Origin: Lithospermum erythrorhizon
Taxonomy: Eukaryota; Streptophyta; Magnoliopsida; Boraginales; Boraginaceae
DNA: 64,000 bases
Direction: 5' to 3'
Assembly (NCBI GenBank): GCA_019722365.1
Contig: JADFUC010002158.1
Location: 558,001 to 622,000 of the forward strand
Below the pieces are notes generated by a model. That model was not told where the DNA came from, made no database searches, and worked only from the letters and a program-made list of their open reading frames with translations. Positions within the stretch are counted from its first letter, which is position 1, and each line of letters begins with the position of its first letter. This document shows positions 49,801 through 63,106 of the stretch, piece after piece. A program made the position numbers and the translations under genes.

Positions 49801-52800
49801 TATGTTATCTTAAAAGAGCATTGGGACTTGGTATTTTTATATGCTAATCATAATCACACACATTTTGTATCTCAGATTCATATCGGGTAGAGGGTCTAAG
49901 TTAGTTTGAAGATATACAAAATGTTACTATGTGTTTGTTGGACGATATTCGGTTTCCTAGAAAAAATAAGAAGCAAAATGTGGTATTCTAAGTGAGTGCG
50001 GAATTTAAGTATAATTCTATGACACAGTCAACATGTAAAATGTGGATATCTAATGTTCAATTCCAGCTAAGTTATGGTGTGACAGCCAAACTGGTCTTCT
50101 TAAGGCGTCAAATTTAGTGTTCTACAAATGAACTCAACATATTGAGACAAATTGTCATTTTATGAGTTGATTACTACGGGCTATATGAAATGTGAAGTCA
50201 ATTGACAAATCTATTCACGAATGATGGGTATAAGTTAACTATCGATGTTACAAGCTGTGCATGATTAATATCTATGATCCAGTTTGAGGAGGAATGTTAG
50301 GGTATGTTGTTATAAATGTGATTGATTGTTATCTAGGAAGTACATAAACGTTTTCTTTTTTTATTGAGGTTTAGAAATGTATAAATAGTAATGCTAATAC
50401 GTCTTGATTATATGTAAGTAGAGCTAGCTGAGAGTGAATATTTAAAATTGATCTTGAGGTTTATTTTGTAATGAAAAACATCTCAATAAATGTGAAGAAA
50501 CCAATTATATAGTTGCTGAGGAGACAGATTAAGGTTTTTAGCCTTATTTAGTAAACACAAAAAAGACTATACATGTTAGGAGTATGTGTAACGAGCTCCA
50601 GAGTTACAGAACTTAGTTACCAAATTTTACAATCCTTGAATTTGTTAATATTTCAAATGTAAGACAGATGAGTTACCAAATTCACATCCTATTAGGGAGG
50701 GCATGTCTTCGTGCTATTCTATCCATCACTGATTGCTTTTTTCTGACTTTTAAATCTGATTATTCTATTGCTCTATCACAGGTTGCTGTAACTTCTGATA
50801 TGCTTGGATATGTGGATTTTTTCCTTGGTGGGGATGAAAAGAGAGATGACCTCCCTCCTCGCTTACTCCAGCGATTACCCATGTCACTGGTTTTTGGTGG
50901 AAATGGGTCCTACATGTCTCCTTTCTCCATCTCTAGTGATAATATTCTGACACGCCTCATGAGTCAGGTCTGCAAATTGTTTTTACTAGTTATTATGCTT
51001 GTTTCATGTTTTCTTTCTTATTATTCTCTTTGTACTATTAGATTTTTTGTTTTCTAATCTATTGCATTACAGTCAGTAGCCCCCACAATTTGGCATAGAT
51101 TAATTGCTGGTCTAAATGCTCAACTTCGAGTAGTTCGTTATGGGCATTTGCGGGATACCGTTCTTCCTGTTATTAATTGGCTTGAAAGTCATGCTAATCC
51201 GACTCTAAGATCCCATGGTCTTCGGGCTGATTTCGCTTGCTTCCCACCATCAGCTAGTGGGTACTGTCAATACGGACTTGTTCTAGCTGCAGCTGAAGAT
51301 CAAAGTCAGAGACCTTCCACTGAAGGGCTTTCCCGATCCCGATCTAAAGTAACTGAAAGGCCACAGTAAGAGATTTCCATCGATTTAAGGTCTTATATTA
51401 CCCGTTAGTGTGGAGTATCTTGGTGATATACTAAATGATTTTGCAGTCTACCTGGTTCCCGTTGGAGGAAAGCATTGGATCTTGTCAGAGTCAATGAGAA
51501 CACAACGATGCCCAATAAAGTTCAAGCGGAAATATTAAATGCTAAAAATTTATCAAAGCTTGAAGACAAAATCTCCTTTGATTTTCTCTTCTATTTTGTA
51601 TTGAAAAATACCAAACCAGTTGGACATCAGGTAACTTGAAAGAACATGCAAGTTGGTTTACTGTATATGCATTTTCTTCAATTAACCACTGTAATGATCT
51701 TGCTCTTTTTCATTTAATTGATGGCAGGATCTTGTTGGCTTAGTCATCTCAATACTGCTTCTGGGAGACGTTAGCTTAGTTTTGCTTACATTACTTCAGC
51801 TCTATTCAATCTCAATGTGGCATGTCATCTTAACATTGTCTATTCTTCCTCTGGGCATACTTCTTCCTTTCCCTGCTGGAATTAATGCCTTGTTCAGTCA
51901 TGGACCTAGAAGATCAGCAGGAGTTTCACGTGTATATGCACTTTGGAATATTGCCTCCATGATAAATATAGTAAGCATCTGTTCCACTATAGTGTTTTCA
52001 ATTACGGATATTTTTCTCTTCGGTGTTGGCCTTTTCATGCATCGTGTACTTATTTAATCAAAGCTGCATTTATAGATTAAAAGATCAAGTTGATGTGGTC
52101 CAAGAAAATGTTTACATTATGATATTTGAGTTATGTTTCTTGTGTAAACCCTGAAGGAACATTGAGGTCTTTTTTCCTTGTGAGGTGATTGTTTTGTGAA
52201 AATTGTAATGTGTGAACAGTAATTTTGCATGCATCACAGGGAACTTCTCCTTCCTTCTAGACACTTAACCCCAAACATGTAATTTTTTCTTCCACCTACT
52301 CCTCGTTCCACTTTGCATGTTTATAGTAACAAACTTAACCCAACTCTGGCTAAGGACTCAATTTTGCTTTGGTGTTCATATAAAAGCAACCTAAGTTCTG
52401 ATCGTAAGAGGTAGTGTATGTACTGAAGGAATGCTTCTCGAAATACTCTGTAGTAAGGGGTAAGCGTTGCCTCTTACCAGTTGGATCTCTAGAGGTTGTT
52501 GGAAATTGTGAAATGAAAGAAACTAATTTATCTTGCTAATTTCTCTATTTATGGAGGGCCTGTGTGGTACGAAGCAATCGAATTTTAAAGTGAGAATGTT
52601 TGATTTGGTGGTATCATTATTTTATTTCTGTAAACTTGTTATTTGGAATATTTTCATGCAATCAGTAAGGTCCGTCTGATAGGAGTGAGCCAATGAGAGG
52701 TAATTTATAGTTGAATTAGAGGGACTGATCAGGAGGATAAACTAGTACAGATGAGCAGTGTTGTTAGAAGAACGAATATGAGCTCAATTATAAGCAAGAA

Positions 52801-54010
52801 AGAAGAAGTGCTCGAGTATCGATCTGTGATGATAGTGGTGCTCAAGTTAGTAAAGGAAGGATATAATAAGCAAGAATACTTTGGTATAAAACTATAAATT
52901 TAGTCACATGTCCGAATTAGTATGTGATAACAACATCATTTGTTTTGCATTCAAAAGAAAACAAAAACTTAGTAGCGGTAGCAGCATGGAAGAACATAGA
53001 CACATTAGAATGGTAAGACATCTTTTTTCTTCTTCTTCAGAGAGTAATACTTTATGCGGTAGATGGCCATCTTAGTACTACTGTGGCTCCTCTTTCTTTC
53101 AATTCAATTGTATAGGATTGCATGTTCCCGGTGCAAGGTGAACAAGATGATAGATTCATAGCCTCTTGTTCACAACTTTTCTCTAAATGTATGCCTCAGG
53201 ACGATTCTCATCATTAATTACATGTTCACGGAGGTCCCTGTATTCGTAAAATATAGGTAGCTAGTAACTATAATTTACAGCTCTTAACAATATGTCACTC
53301 AAATTGCCATAATGTTCTTTAGTTTATGACTGACAAAATACTTAAAGACACAAGATGCAACTGCTACAACTCATTTAAACATGTGGACAGGGGTATATCT
53401 AAAAAGCATATCTTCCACCTTCATATTTCACTTTAACTGAACTGAAAACGAAACTTGTTTTAGCCTTGGAACATTTACCAGGCATATTGATATTGTATGC
53501 TGAGTTGCTGACATGATCTTATTTGTGTTTATTGAACTCCCGCTATGATGAATTTTTCAGATGTGCCGCCCCCTACCCCCCAATCGTCTCTACATATACA
53601 TATATTTTAATTAATTTGTATTCATTTTCTAAAACCATTTTCTAAAACCTGCAACAGGTTGTAGCATTTACTTGTGAATATGTTCATTATAAGTCTCAAT
53701 CTTCGTCAAGAACAAAGCAACCGTTCTCTTGGTTCTGGAACTTCACCATGTAAGTTACATATGTTTATCGGCTGCATAATTATCAGAAGTAGGTAACATT
53801 TGATTTGCCTATATTGTTACTGTTGTTGACTCATCCAATTTTTTCTGATGTCACAACGGCAGGGAGGAGAGTGGATGGTGGATGCTACCCACTGGTTTGG
53901 TCCTAATTAAATTAATCCAATCTCGACTTGTCAACTATCATATAGCTAACCTTGAGGTTCAGGACCGCACACTGTACAGTAGTAATCCTAACGTGTTCTG
54001 GAGGTCGTGA
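37806..54010 (+). CDS. Large glycine-rich receptor-like multipass membrane protein, 22 exons, frameshift in exon 1
   Basis: Exons: 37806-38613, 39070-39185, 39577-39785, 40809-40928, 41857-41985, 42064-42189, 44112-44167, 44247-44346, 44479-44596, 44687-44890, 45684-46011, 46798-46891, 47566-47674, 47975-48240, 48347-48474, 48717-48951, 50782-50967, 51073-51365, 51447-51630, 51728-51970, 53658-53749, 53863-54010; about 1430 residues. Order: signal peptide (MANSPNYPLHIFLLIVAFWS), Asn run, N-glycosylation-rich glycine-rich ectodomain, Cys-rich receptor-type segment (ECPMGTYKN...LCRECP, PCPYKCISERYHMPHCYTAL), first membrane segment FGFVLLILLVLLAIVLSVA, cytosolic region (YFMGANTF, LREFVRSEYDHACLRSCRSR), further hydrophobic segments in exons 16 and 20-22, end TLYSSNPNVFWRS. 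It matches Arabidopsis At5g11700-type proteins throughout; their function is not established. Exon 1 changes frame at about 38320-38345, and the exon lengths total two bases over a multiple of three. Confidence 0.92.
37907..37931 (+). repeat. (AAT)n microsatellite in coding exon 1
   Basis: GATAATAATAATAATAATAA encodes a run of six Asn just after the signal peptide. Length variation would change only Asn number. Confidence 0.85.
49000..50460 (+). mobile_element. Internally deleted copia relic in intron 16
   Basis: Two related short LTRs start TGTTAGAATATATTG at 49000 and TGTTAGGGTATGTTG at 50295. The first is followed at 49160-49172 by TGGTATCACAGCC, one base off the iMet primer binding site. 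A purine run, TTTGAGGAGGAA, precedes the second at 50283-50294. Between them only about 1.1 kb remains; at about 50130-50280 the + strand resembles the C-terminal end of copia RNase H (HIETNCHFM..., then a tail). The element lies within the intron 48952-50781 in the same orientation as the gene. LTR ends and TSD could not be fixed. Confidence 0.7.
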
Positions 54011-54556
54011 AAAGCATACCTAACAGCGTATATGATTTTATTTTCTTCATGCATCTTTTGGAGAGCAGTGATGAATCATAGGGTTTGTGCTAGACCTATA
54101 CTAATCCCGTATCTATATGAGTGGAAGCAGTTTTTCTCTGTTGTACAAAAAATTTGTCTCATTGCTTCCTTATGCACCATGGTCTTGATGTTATATGTAT
54201 AATTTACCTGAGCATAGAGGTAGGGTTCTTGAAACCATTTGACTTAGTGCAGTCTGCATTCTCAAACACATGGAGATGTTTTTGTTGTTGTACTGTGTAC
54301 ATATACCAACTTGAGCACATTGCTCCTGGAACAAGATTTATTTGGCAGATGCATGATTTGTCTAAAGATGGAGTCATGAATCTATTGGTCCTTAATATTG
54401 TTGTTTGGGTATTACTTTTTCTGAAAATCTTTAGTTATAATGATCTTTCATGCTTAAAAGAGTGTTTGAGTATTTTCCTTTTAATTTAAAACTTATAAAT
54501 ATGATGACGTTAATTAATTATAATAGAGAATGTCATACATTATACTTATTTTATTA
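54011..54556 (+). other. 3' UTR and downstream sequence of the membrane-protein gene
   Basis: About 550 bases after the TGA at 54008-54010. It includes a chance open frame at 54121-54489 without recognisable similarity; most likely 3' UTR and flank. Confidence 0.45.
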
Positions 54557-54735
54557 TTCCCTTCATCCTAATTTGTAAGTCTCATTTGCTATTTTGGAAA
54601 ATGCCAAAATTCATTCTCATCTTAACCAAATGTTTGTAAAAGAAATGGAGGGAAATTCAAGTATGAGAGATAAATTTAAAATTTTATTAACGTTTGTACA
54701 AAATTAAATGAAACTTAGAAATTAAGATGGAGGAA
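54557..54735. mobile_element. MITE (Stowaway-like), 179 bp
   Basis: Begins TTCCCTTCATCCTAATTTGT and ends with the near-inverse ATTAAGATGGAGGAA; the inverted repeats extend about 30 bp each side. AT-rich, non-coding. Confidence 0.7.
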
Positions 54736-57700
54736 ATATATAATGTTAGTTTCTACCATCTACAAGCTCATAAAAATAGCAATTCTTCACATTTACTCAT
54801 GAGAGCAAATTATTATTATTATTATAGACAACGTTTCAAATGTAATAATTTCAATTACTCCGTATATCAATGTTTCTGCTACTTGAATTAAAATAATTAT
54901 ATATTCGGTATTATTTTTTAATACTATTGAAAAAATGCTCTATGATTAGGGGCAAATTTGTAACTGACCTGTTACTAAAACATTCCACATCATTTAAGTT
55001 TTACCAAATGGTACAGTTCTTGATAAGACAATCTCGAAAGACACTACTTCAATATGGCTAATTAGCCGTTGACTCCTTAACTATATGTTTGTGTTCAATT
55101 TGACCCCTAAACTTTGTGATCTTATCAAGCTTGCCCATAATTTTTATCTTTTCAGTGCGCACTTGTCTTTATCTTTGTCTGTTCAGTAAAAGCTTAAATA
55201 GTATTTTGTCGCAATACTCTGTTAAGTATAGGGATTAGAAAAGTAGAGAGGCAGCGTTTAAAATATTTTACGTTATTCTGATAAAAAGAAAACACCAAAG
55301 CTTCTTCTTTGATCTGGCCTGCAGTACCACGCTTTGTCCCGAACTTTTTCCTAGCTTTCATATGACTTCGCGGCCGATTTTTTAACTGCTTGTCTGCTTT
55401 CTGCACTACCCTACGCTTTGAACTTTCCCCCCAAACTTTTCTCACCGAGCTCCCTTACGTCATGCGATTTTTCTTTGATATCTTTCTCCCCGCCCGAACT
55501 TTCCGCCCGAACTTTAAACGAAGCGACAAATTTTCTTTTAAGCGTAAAAAACTCTCCGCCTCCCCCGAACTTTGCCCACGAACGTGATCGAGGTTGATTT
55601 AGAGAAGTTTAGGGGTAGAGATGAGAATGAGAAACAGGAGGCAGAGGCCATCAGAAGAAAGTGGTGGGGACCTATTGTAATTATGTAAAAATATTTTTAA
55701 ATGTGCCTCATATGCTTTAGTCTATCTTTGTAGTGTAGTGTTAGGGATAAAATAGTCATTTAAGTTTTTACTGAAAAAACTTAAATTTTAAATGAAAAAA
55801 TGGGAAGAGGGCGGTCAGAGGGAGCAGATGGAAAGTACGTGGAGACGTCTTTTGAAAAGACAAAAACTACGGTGAGCGACAAGATGAAATAACTTAGGAG
55901 ATTTTATGATTGATTAATAATTGAGTATTAATTTCTACTTAAAAACAAACTCGAACTAGGCAATTGTATAACTAAATTACTACTCATTTTCCCTCATGGT
56001 AGAAAGGAAGCGGCTTAGCCTCGTCTTGTACGCTCCTGCTGGCTTAAGGGCCACGCATTGCTTGTAGTTTACTTGAAGCCTAAGTAACCCTATTTAATAA
56101 AACTTTTCTATTTTCATAAATCGAGAAACAACACAAATTTTTTTCTCTTTTCTTACTCCCGTGTTTGGCCGTGAGTTTTTCCCCTCCCCCTCTAAATTTT
56201 TTTCTTTCATTTGGTGGTTATTATATAGCAAATACGTATCCACAAAAGTTTCTATCAGTTCAAAGGAAAAGGTATAATATATCATTTTTATTGGTTATAT
56301 AGCTAGTTTGCCAACTATAAGTTACTTTAATTTGCTAAATTAAATCCCATAATGATATTTAGACTTTAGGATTCATATTTAATGGTTTAAAAATAAGTAT
56401 ATTGATTTATAGGGGCTACAAATTTATCTAATTAAATTCTTGTTGGTGTAGTAAGTTGATTCGCATAATATACATAAACTAAATTATAGATAAATATGTT
56501 AGTTCTAGTTTAATTATGTATGTAATAGATTTTGGATAGTAGTATTCAATTTAGATTCTTGATATAACTAATATAGTTTGGATATAGACAAAAGTTAAAA
56601 TGAACATTTTATATGGGTATAGTAGCATATCGTAAAATGGGATGAAATTTCATAAGTTCAAGATTAGTTCACAAATCTAGTAGTTGTTGTTAGTTAAAGT
56701 TCCTAAAGTAAAAGTAATTGTTATTATTATGTTCTTTAGGTGTGTGGATATGGTCTAGTTCAACCGAGATTACAGTAAAATTGTTGATATTTGAAAACTT
56801 TGCTTGAGGGTGATATTTATATCGGCGTGACATGCTTTTATTATATATTGTGTATGTAAGTTGTGTAGTTTTTTTATAGATGAGTTATATATGTGATATG
56901 TGATATTGAGACTTGTGATGTTGAGTATTGTGATATGATCAGTTGTGATATCTGAGTTGTGATATATGATGATGGTTGATGTGATTTGTTGTTGAACTCT
57001 AGTCCGGTTAAATTGGTACTTTCTCACCGCGGGGTTGAGTTGTTTTTTCGTTCTTTTGGAGTAAGCAATGTGCTTGATTTTATATCTCGTTCTTTTTTGG
57101 AGTAGAATCAATGAGTAATACTATTTTGTCCTCGTTCTTTGGGTAAACAGCAGTGACGTCGTTCTTTTTCTCTGTGAGGAAAGGAGTAGACTCTAATAGG
57201 GGCGGGAGTAGAGTTATTGTTCTTTATTGTGTTATCTTGGATGTTATTGGTAGTGGGTGTGCGTAGTTTATTCTGTTAGATTATTTGATATGATTATGTT
57301 ACGGTATTATTGATGATTCGAGAGATGGATTCTATTACATTGTTGAGATTATATGTTTACATGCGCATATGGCGATTAGTTATGTTTAGTTATATGGATA
57401 TTCGTTGAGTTTGAGATCATTTTTGTTGGAACCCCAGGAAGTTTGTAGTTCTGCGAGGGAAAACGTTAGGTATTGGCACAATATTTTGTGGCCTTGGTAG
57501 TATGTCATTGGTAGGATACTTTCAATGATCGCCATCCCGTATTGTTTATAACTGATTTGAGTTTTCCGGAAACTTACATGTTGTAACGAGGATCGCATAT
57601 AGGCAAAAATGCCCATTATAACACTTGATGTATTTTGGGGATTATGATGTTTGGTTGTATTATTCAAACTTTGATGTATGTTGATTATGAATGTTGTGTT

Positions 57701-58900
57701 TAAGTGGTGAGTTGTTGGTTCGTCAGGTGGACAAAAAGTTTTTATTGAAAGTATTAATATCAGGCGGGGGGCGTGGCACACATGGCGATATCGTCGATTG
57801 GTGGCTTTGGTGGTTGATGGCATGAGAGGGCCACTTTGGGGTGAATTAAGTAAGTGAATTTTGGATAATGCTCATGAGTACAGCCCTCTGCCATTTTATA
57901 GAAACAAAAGATGACAAGGCGGGTATTCTTCCGATTAGTAAGGGATTCAGAGTGTCTCCGGCAACTCACGCTGCTTTCATTAAAATGGATTGGCTACCGT
58001 AAGGAGGCGTCGTGTGTTGAAGTGTGGTTAAAGGAAACAGTTCACCAGTGGTGAGATAAATTCATAGATTGGCTTCTTTCATGTATCCTTGAGGCGTAGA
58101 TACCAGGATCGTTAGTATAACGATTTCATACTTTAAGAATGGATAATAAAAAGATTAAATTAGGGAGTGGGGGGTCCTCCAGGCTCCAAGTACGCCATCA
58201 TTCATTTGACTTGGATATCAAGCAAGGAGTGATTGTGTTTGTTTTCTCTATCTCTTCATGGAAAAGTACTATCAAAATAACAGTCGATGCACAAAACACC
58301 TCAATATACCCATGTGAGTTCTTATCATTTACTTTCTCTTGCTATTCTCTGCTTTTTCTCCATTTCATTCAACTGCTTGGTTTGTATTGATCACAAACAA
58401 GAAAAATTCTTGGTGTCTCAACATATAGTGACCGACGTACATGTTTATTGGCAAACTGAATCATTTTAATACCTTTATTCTAATTCGAATGTCAATAAAT
58501 GTTACATTTTAGGTATGCAAAAAATCAATATATTATAAATGAATTATATATAAGGAACTAAATAGAAAACTTACTCCATAATTATAACACACAAGTTAAT
58601 TCTCAATGATGTCAATTGTATTTCGATTGTTATTTAAGTCAATGAATCGCAATTCATGTTGTCAAAATCACGAAGACCAAAGTAAAATCTCCTTAATTTG
58701 GGCACATAAATTTATTTCTCTAATATTTTTAAGTTTATGGGGATCAAAGTTTAATTTCTTATTATTAATGACTAAAATATTATGAAGTTAGAATAATAAT
58801 TCCTTTTCAAATTTAATTTTTTTATTAAAATAAGTTTGCTTATTCACATGAAAGTTTTTATATATATGCACATTAGTACGTGAAAGTACAACTAAATAAA
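54736..58900. other. Intergenic region between the membrane-protein gene and the NAC gene
   Basis: About 4.2 kb without a supportable gene. At 55440-55580 is a GC-richer block with repeated CCGCCCGAACTTT. At about 57048-57190, TCGTTCTTTT-type units recur four times, and at 57760-57780 CAGGCGGGGGGCGTGGCACA resembles the end region of some Ty3/gypsy LTRs, so 56900-57800 may be an LTR fragment; no partner is visible. Confidence 0.4.
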
Positions 58901-59657
58901 TATTGTTTTCTTCACTTTTGCTTTACTTCTAGTCAAGCTACTTAAAACCAAAACTACAAGGATCTCTCCAAGCTTTAACAACCCCCTCCCTCTTTCCCAT
59001 CTCTCTCTTAGATAAGGGAGGAGATTGTGATTTAAGAGAACCTTTTCCTTTATTTACTCTGGCCTTCTTCAGTTAAAGCAAGAATGAATTCTAGTGTTTT
59101 CTTTGCTTAAAGCAGGTTTTTAAGCTCAACCTCTACCTCCTTAGTTTCTTTATTATCTTGTTTTTAATCTCCCCATCTTCTTCTTTCTTTTATTCTTTAG
59201 CTCCTCAATCTCCCCTCATTTCTTTTTTATTTTGTTTTCCATTTTTTTTCCTTTCCAAGAATACCATACTTTCCTTTTTTTATTATTCCAATATTTTGTA
59301 TAAAATTGAATGTTTCCAGAAATTACGTATACCCTTTACACTCCATCATTCTCCTTTTATATCAAAATAATCTATATTATCTTTTTTCTTTGCTTCCCTA
59401 GTTAAGTAAATATCATGTATGTGAGTATGATAGTCATTAGTCAGTAATATTCTTGGCTATTATATTGAAATTCTATGTATTTATAGCAATAACAAACTTC
59501 TTTTTTTGCTTGTCCCTTTTCATTTTCAGGATATTTGATCTCTACAAATAAAGTTTATCAGAGAGTTAAATTATTGCTTGTTTTTTTGTTTCATTTACCA
59601 AACTTGAGAGAGACCAATTGTTCTTGAAGATTGAAGAAGAGGCAATAAAAGGAAAAA

Positions 59658-59681
59658 ATGAAGACTATAGGATTTGAGTGA
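59658..59681 (+). promoter_or_regulatory. Upstream ORF in the NAC075-type 5' leader
   Basis: ATG at 59658 opens a seven-codon frame (MKTIGFE, stop TGA at 59679-59681), ending 73 bases before the main ATG at 59755. Another short uORF (MNSSVFFA) starts near 59084. Whether these lie in the mature leader depends on the transcription start and any 5' UTR intron. Confidence 0.4.
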
Positions 59682-59754
59682 ATATTTTGATCACCACATC
59701 TAACAAAGAATATAAATACTTTACTATTACAAAAGGGGTTTCATAGGAAAGACC

Positions 59755-62700
59755 ATGAACAATAACCTCATAGATGCCAAGCTTGAGGAGCATCAATTGT
59801 CTACTCAGCAATGCCCTGGTTGTGGACACAAGGTAGAAGGCAAGCTGGTACGATATTTTTTCATCAAAGTACATATTTGTTTATATATTCTTGATTTCTA
59901 GAGAAAAGATTTTGATAAGAAAGAATAAAGAGCCATTGCACAAAGAATAATGTTTTGTTCTTTAATGTTCTCTTTAATTTGAAGATATTAACATGCTTCA
60001 ATGACTTTGAAGAGGCTTTGTCTAAGTAGGGTAATGGGATCGGATAATAGGTAATCTTACTCTGTCACAACAAGGAACCTGTTTCCAAATTCCTTTTTCC
60101 TTGAGAAACACTAATAATTTTATATTATCAACTAAATTTTAGAAAATAAAATATAGAAATTTATTATTTTGGCTTTTGTATTAGATAGTTTCTTTATGTT
60201 GTGTTTCATTTTGATTGTCCAAAACATGAATAATGGAGTTACTTGCAGGACTGGGTAGGTTTACCAGCTGGGGTGAAATTTGATCCAACAGATCAAGAAT
60301 TGATAGAACACCTTGAAGCCAAAGTACTAGAAGGTAGTGGTAACAATAATAAACAATCAATAAAATCTCATCCTTTGATAGATGAGTTCATACCTACTAT
60401 TGAAGGTGAAGATGGCATTTGCTACACTCATCCAGAAAAGCTCCCAGGTCAGAACTAACTCCATCTAATTCTTTCTTTGTTAATTTATTTCTTGTAATAT
60501 TAATTTCAAAGAGTTAGGTTTTACTACAAAAGGGCAATACTATTATTATTATTTGGATTCTTGTCTTTTATTTTTTACTACTTTTCCTTCCTTCTAATTT
60601 CTTTGCTTGTTCCACCTAAGTAGCTAGACCTAACTTTGATTTTACCAATTATTCATGCTTCTATTGTTTCTTTATTCTTGTTAATTAATTTAATATAGGA
60701 GTAACAAGAGATGGGTTGAGCAGACATTTCTTCCATAGACCATCAAAAGCTTACACAACTGGTACAAGAAAAAGGAGGAAAATCCAAACAGAATTAACTG
60801 ATCAGTTGACAGCATCAGCATCAACTAATAATGCATCATCAGGTGGGGAAACTAGGTGGCACAAGACAGGAAAGACAAGGCCAGTCTTGGTAAATGGGAA
60901 GCAAAAAGGGTGCAAGAAAATCTTAGTTTTGTACACCAATTTTGGCAAGAATAGGAAACCTGAGAAAACCAACTGGGTCATGCATCAATACCATTTAGGC
61001 CAACATGAAGAAGAGAAAGAAGGGGAACTTGTGGTTTCCAAGATATTCTACCAAACTCAACCAAGGCAATGCAATTGGTCTGCTGAGAGACTATTATCAC
61101 CATCAACATCCCAAGCAGTTCAAGCCCCGGCCGAGGGCGGGACGGCTCTGATGATGAACACCCCCACTGGTGAAGGAAGTACTAGTAGTTTGCATGAAAC
61201 TAATACTAATAATAGTAGAAGAGACAATGCAGGAAGTGGCAGCTCTTCTTCTAATAATGAGATTATGAATCCTCATAGAGATAATGAACTCTCTATGGTT
61301 GCCGGTGCTGCTGCTATACCAAGTTATAGTACTAACTTGGAGATTCAACAACTGAAAACTGATGCTTTTGGGTTTGTTCCATTTAGGAAAACCTTTGGTG
61401 AGGTATGTTCTTTATCCATTTAATTCAATTACTTGCATGAACTTCATGTAACATGTTTTCTTGGATAGCCATCTACATTTTTGTTTAGCCCATTTTGCCA
61501 AAATATTTTCTTATATAAAACAATAGTACTTATTTGGTTAGATGTACTATTCGAGGTAATTGCTGAAATGATATTAGTAATTGGGGATCAGTTATAGTTT
61601 GATTTTTATAAGTATCATTAATGTGTAAATGAGTGCTGTAATTGTATATCGTAATGCTTGTGAGATAGTCGCACAAATTAGCAGCGTACATTAAAAATGT
61701 TAACGGAGAAAGAAAATTTAGGTAAATTTTTGAGATGGAAATTCGGGCTAATTTAGATAATATTTTGGGGAAGAAAAATAAATTTAACAAAATAGATATT
61801 ATTGATTAAACCAAATTAGTTTCTTCTTGATTAGTTCCTTTTTGTCGAATTTGTGTTTTTCTCCAAAATATTATTTAAACTTCGTTTTTTACCCAAAGAA
61901 GCCAAATTATAACTGCATTTTAACATTAGCATAATTAATTTGAGGAGCCCATTTGGCCATTTATAATGATCATTTGTTCATTGATGCATTTTATAGAGAT
62001 CAAATTGCAACTAATCCCTAATTATTAGGACCATTTCAAAAATTAATTATTTACTATTCAGTAGGGCTACTTGTGTTAAAATATGAGTGATATTATTGTA
62101 AACTGCATATTTGGGCAATGTGCTTTCTCTCTAGAAAAAGGTTTATGTGGGTTGCAATTTCTCCGGAAAACTTTTTAAGTTTGTAAAGATTTGGTCAATA
62201 TCATAGCTTGCGACAAACAAATTATTAACAAAACAACGCTCCTACATTTGTAGAAAGTCACTTGCGACAAAAGTTGCCACCTTGATATTTTTCATTGATA
62301 TACTCACTCATATGACTTTAGATGATTATATATATATTATATTTTACATAACACTTTATGTTATAATAGCTTAAGTTCATAATAAATTTCATGTAATTAT
62401 TAAATATTTTATTTACAAATTAAGTTCTCAATTATAACTACCACAATTATGATACTCTTAATTAAATGTACTAAAATTCTAACAAGTTATAATTAGGTAA
62501 TTGTCGATTTGATACCAAATAATAATAGAATCGACAGAGTTGCGATTTAATTACCGGATAGTTGCTGTTGGGTATTGTAAATTGAAAGCTTGAAATTAGT
62601 CTGAAATATTCGCGATTCGTCGCGGTAGATCGAAAGATGTGGCGTTATTTGTGCTGGGAGGCCAGTATTAAAAGCGTTGCTCACGGAAACTGGCCAATAT

Positions 62701-63106
62701 ACAACAATATATAATATTAAACTGCAATTTATTCTCAAATACTAGAATCAAATCGAAAATTATTAGCTTTTCTATATGGGACAATGATATCTCTTGTATT
62801 AGTCCATGTATTGTCTTTATGTAATTTTGACATAGCTAATAAACAAAAGGATTAATGGAGCAGGCGGGGATAGGGGAGGGTTCACATCAGACAGGCACGT
62901 GCGAGGAGGGAGACATGAGGACGACAACAACACATCACGTGACCCATCAACATCATCACTATCTCCAACATCATCCTTCCACAGCATTCCATGTCAGCAG
63001 ACCATCTCACCCCACCCCAACTCCTCTCCATCACCATACCTCTTTGGTTCTTCATGAGGATGTACTCCATACCCAAAGAATCATGCTTCAAAATCAAAAC
63101 TTTCAG
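59755..63106 (+). CDS. NAC075: NAC domain transcription factor, NAC075 type, 3'-partial
   Basis: Nuclear plant-specific DNA-binding transcription factor. Exons 59755-59847, 60249-60447, 60699-61402 and 62864-63106 join in frame to 413 residues; the terminal exon lies beyond the window. The N-terminus has [20 protein letters not shown], with a CxxCxH pair seen in the NAC073/NAC075/SOG1-type subgroup. The NAC domain follows: [109 protein letters not shown] and [20 protein letters not shown] Ser/Asn-rich linker, a conserved [10 protein letters not shown] and a His-rich segment ([14 protein letters not shown]) come next, as in Arabidopsis NAC075, a regulator tied to secondary wall formation and flowering. 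A Ser/Ala/Asn insertion separates KIQTELTDQ and GGETRW. No frame damage is visible. Confidence 0.95.

Noticed and set aside
54121..54489. 122-codon + strand open frame after the membrane-protein gene
   Set aside because: Hydrophobic, low-complexity, directly downstream of the stop; most likely 3' UTR and flank.
55440..55580. Repeated CCGCCCGAACTTT considered as a regulatory array
   Set aside because: Only two clear copies in a locally GC-rich block; no further support.
57386..57823. 145-codon minus-strand open frame
   Set aside because: His/Thr/Asn-rich text typical of AT-rich non-coding sequence, in a stretch that looks like an LTR fragment; no domain.
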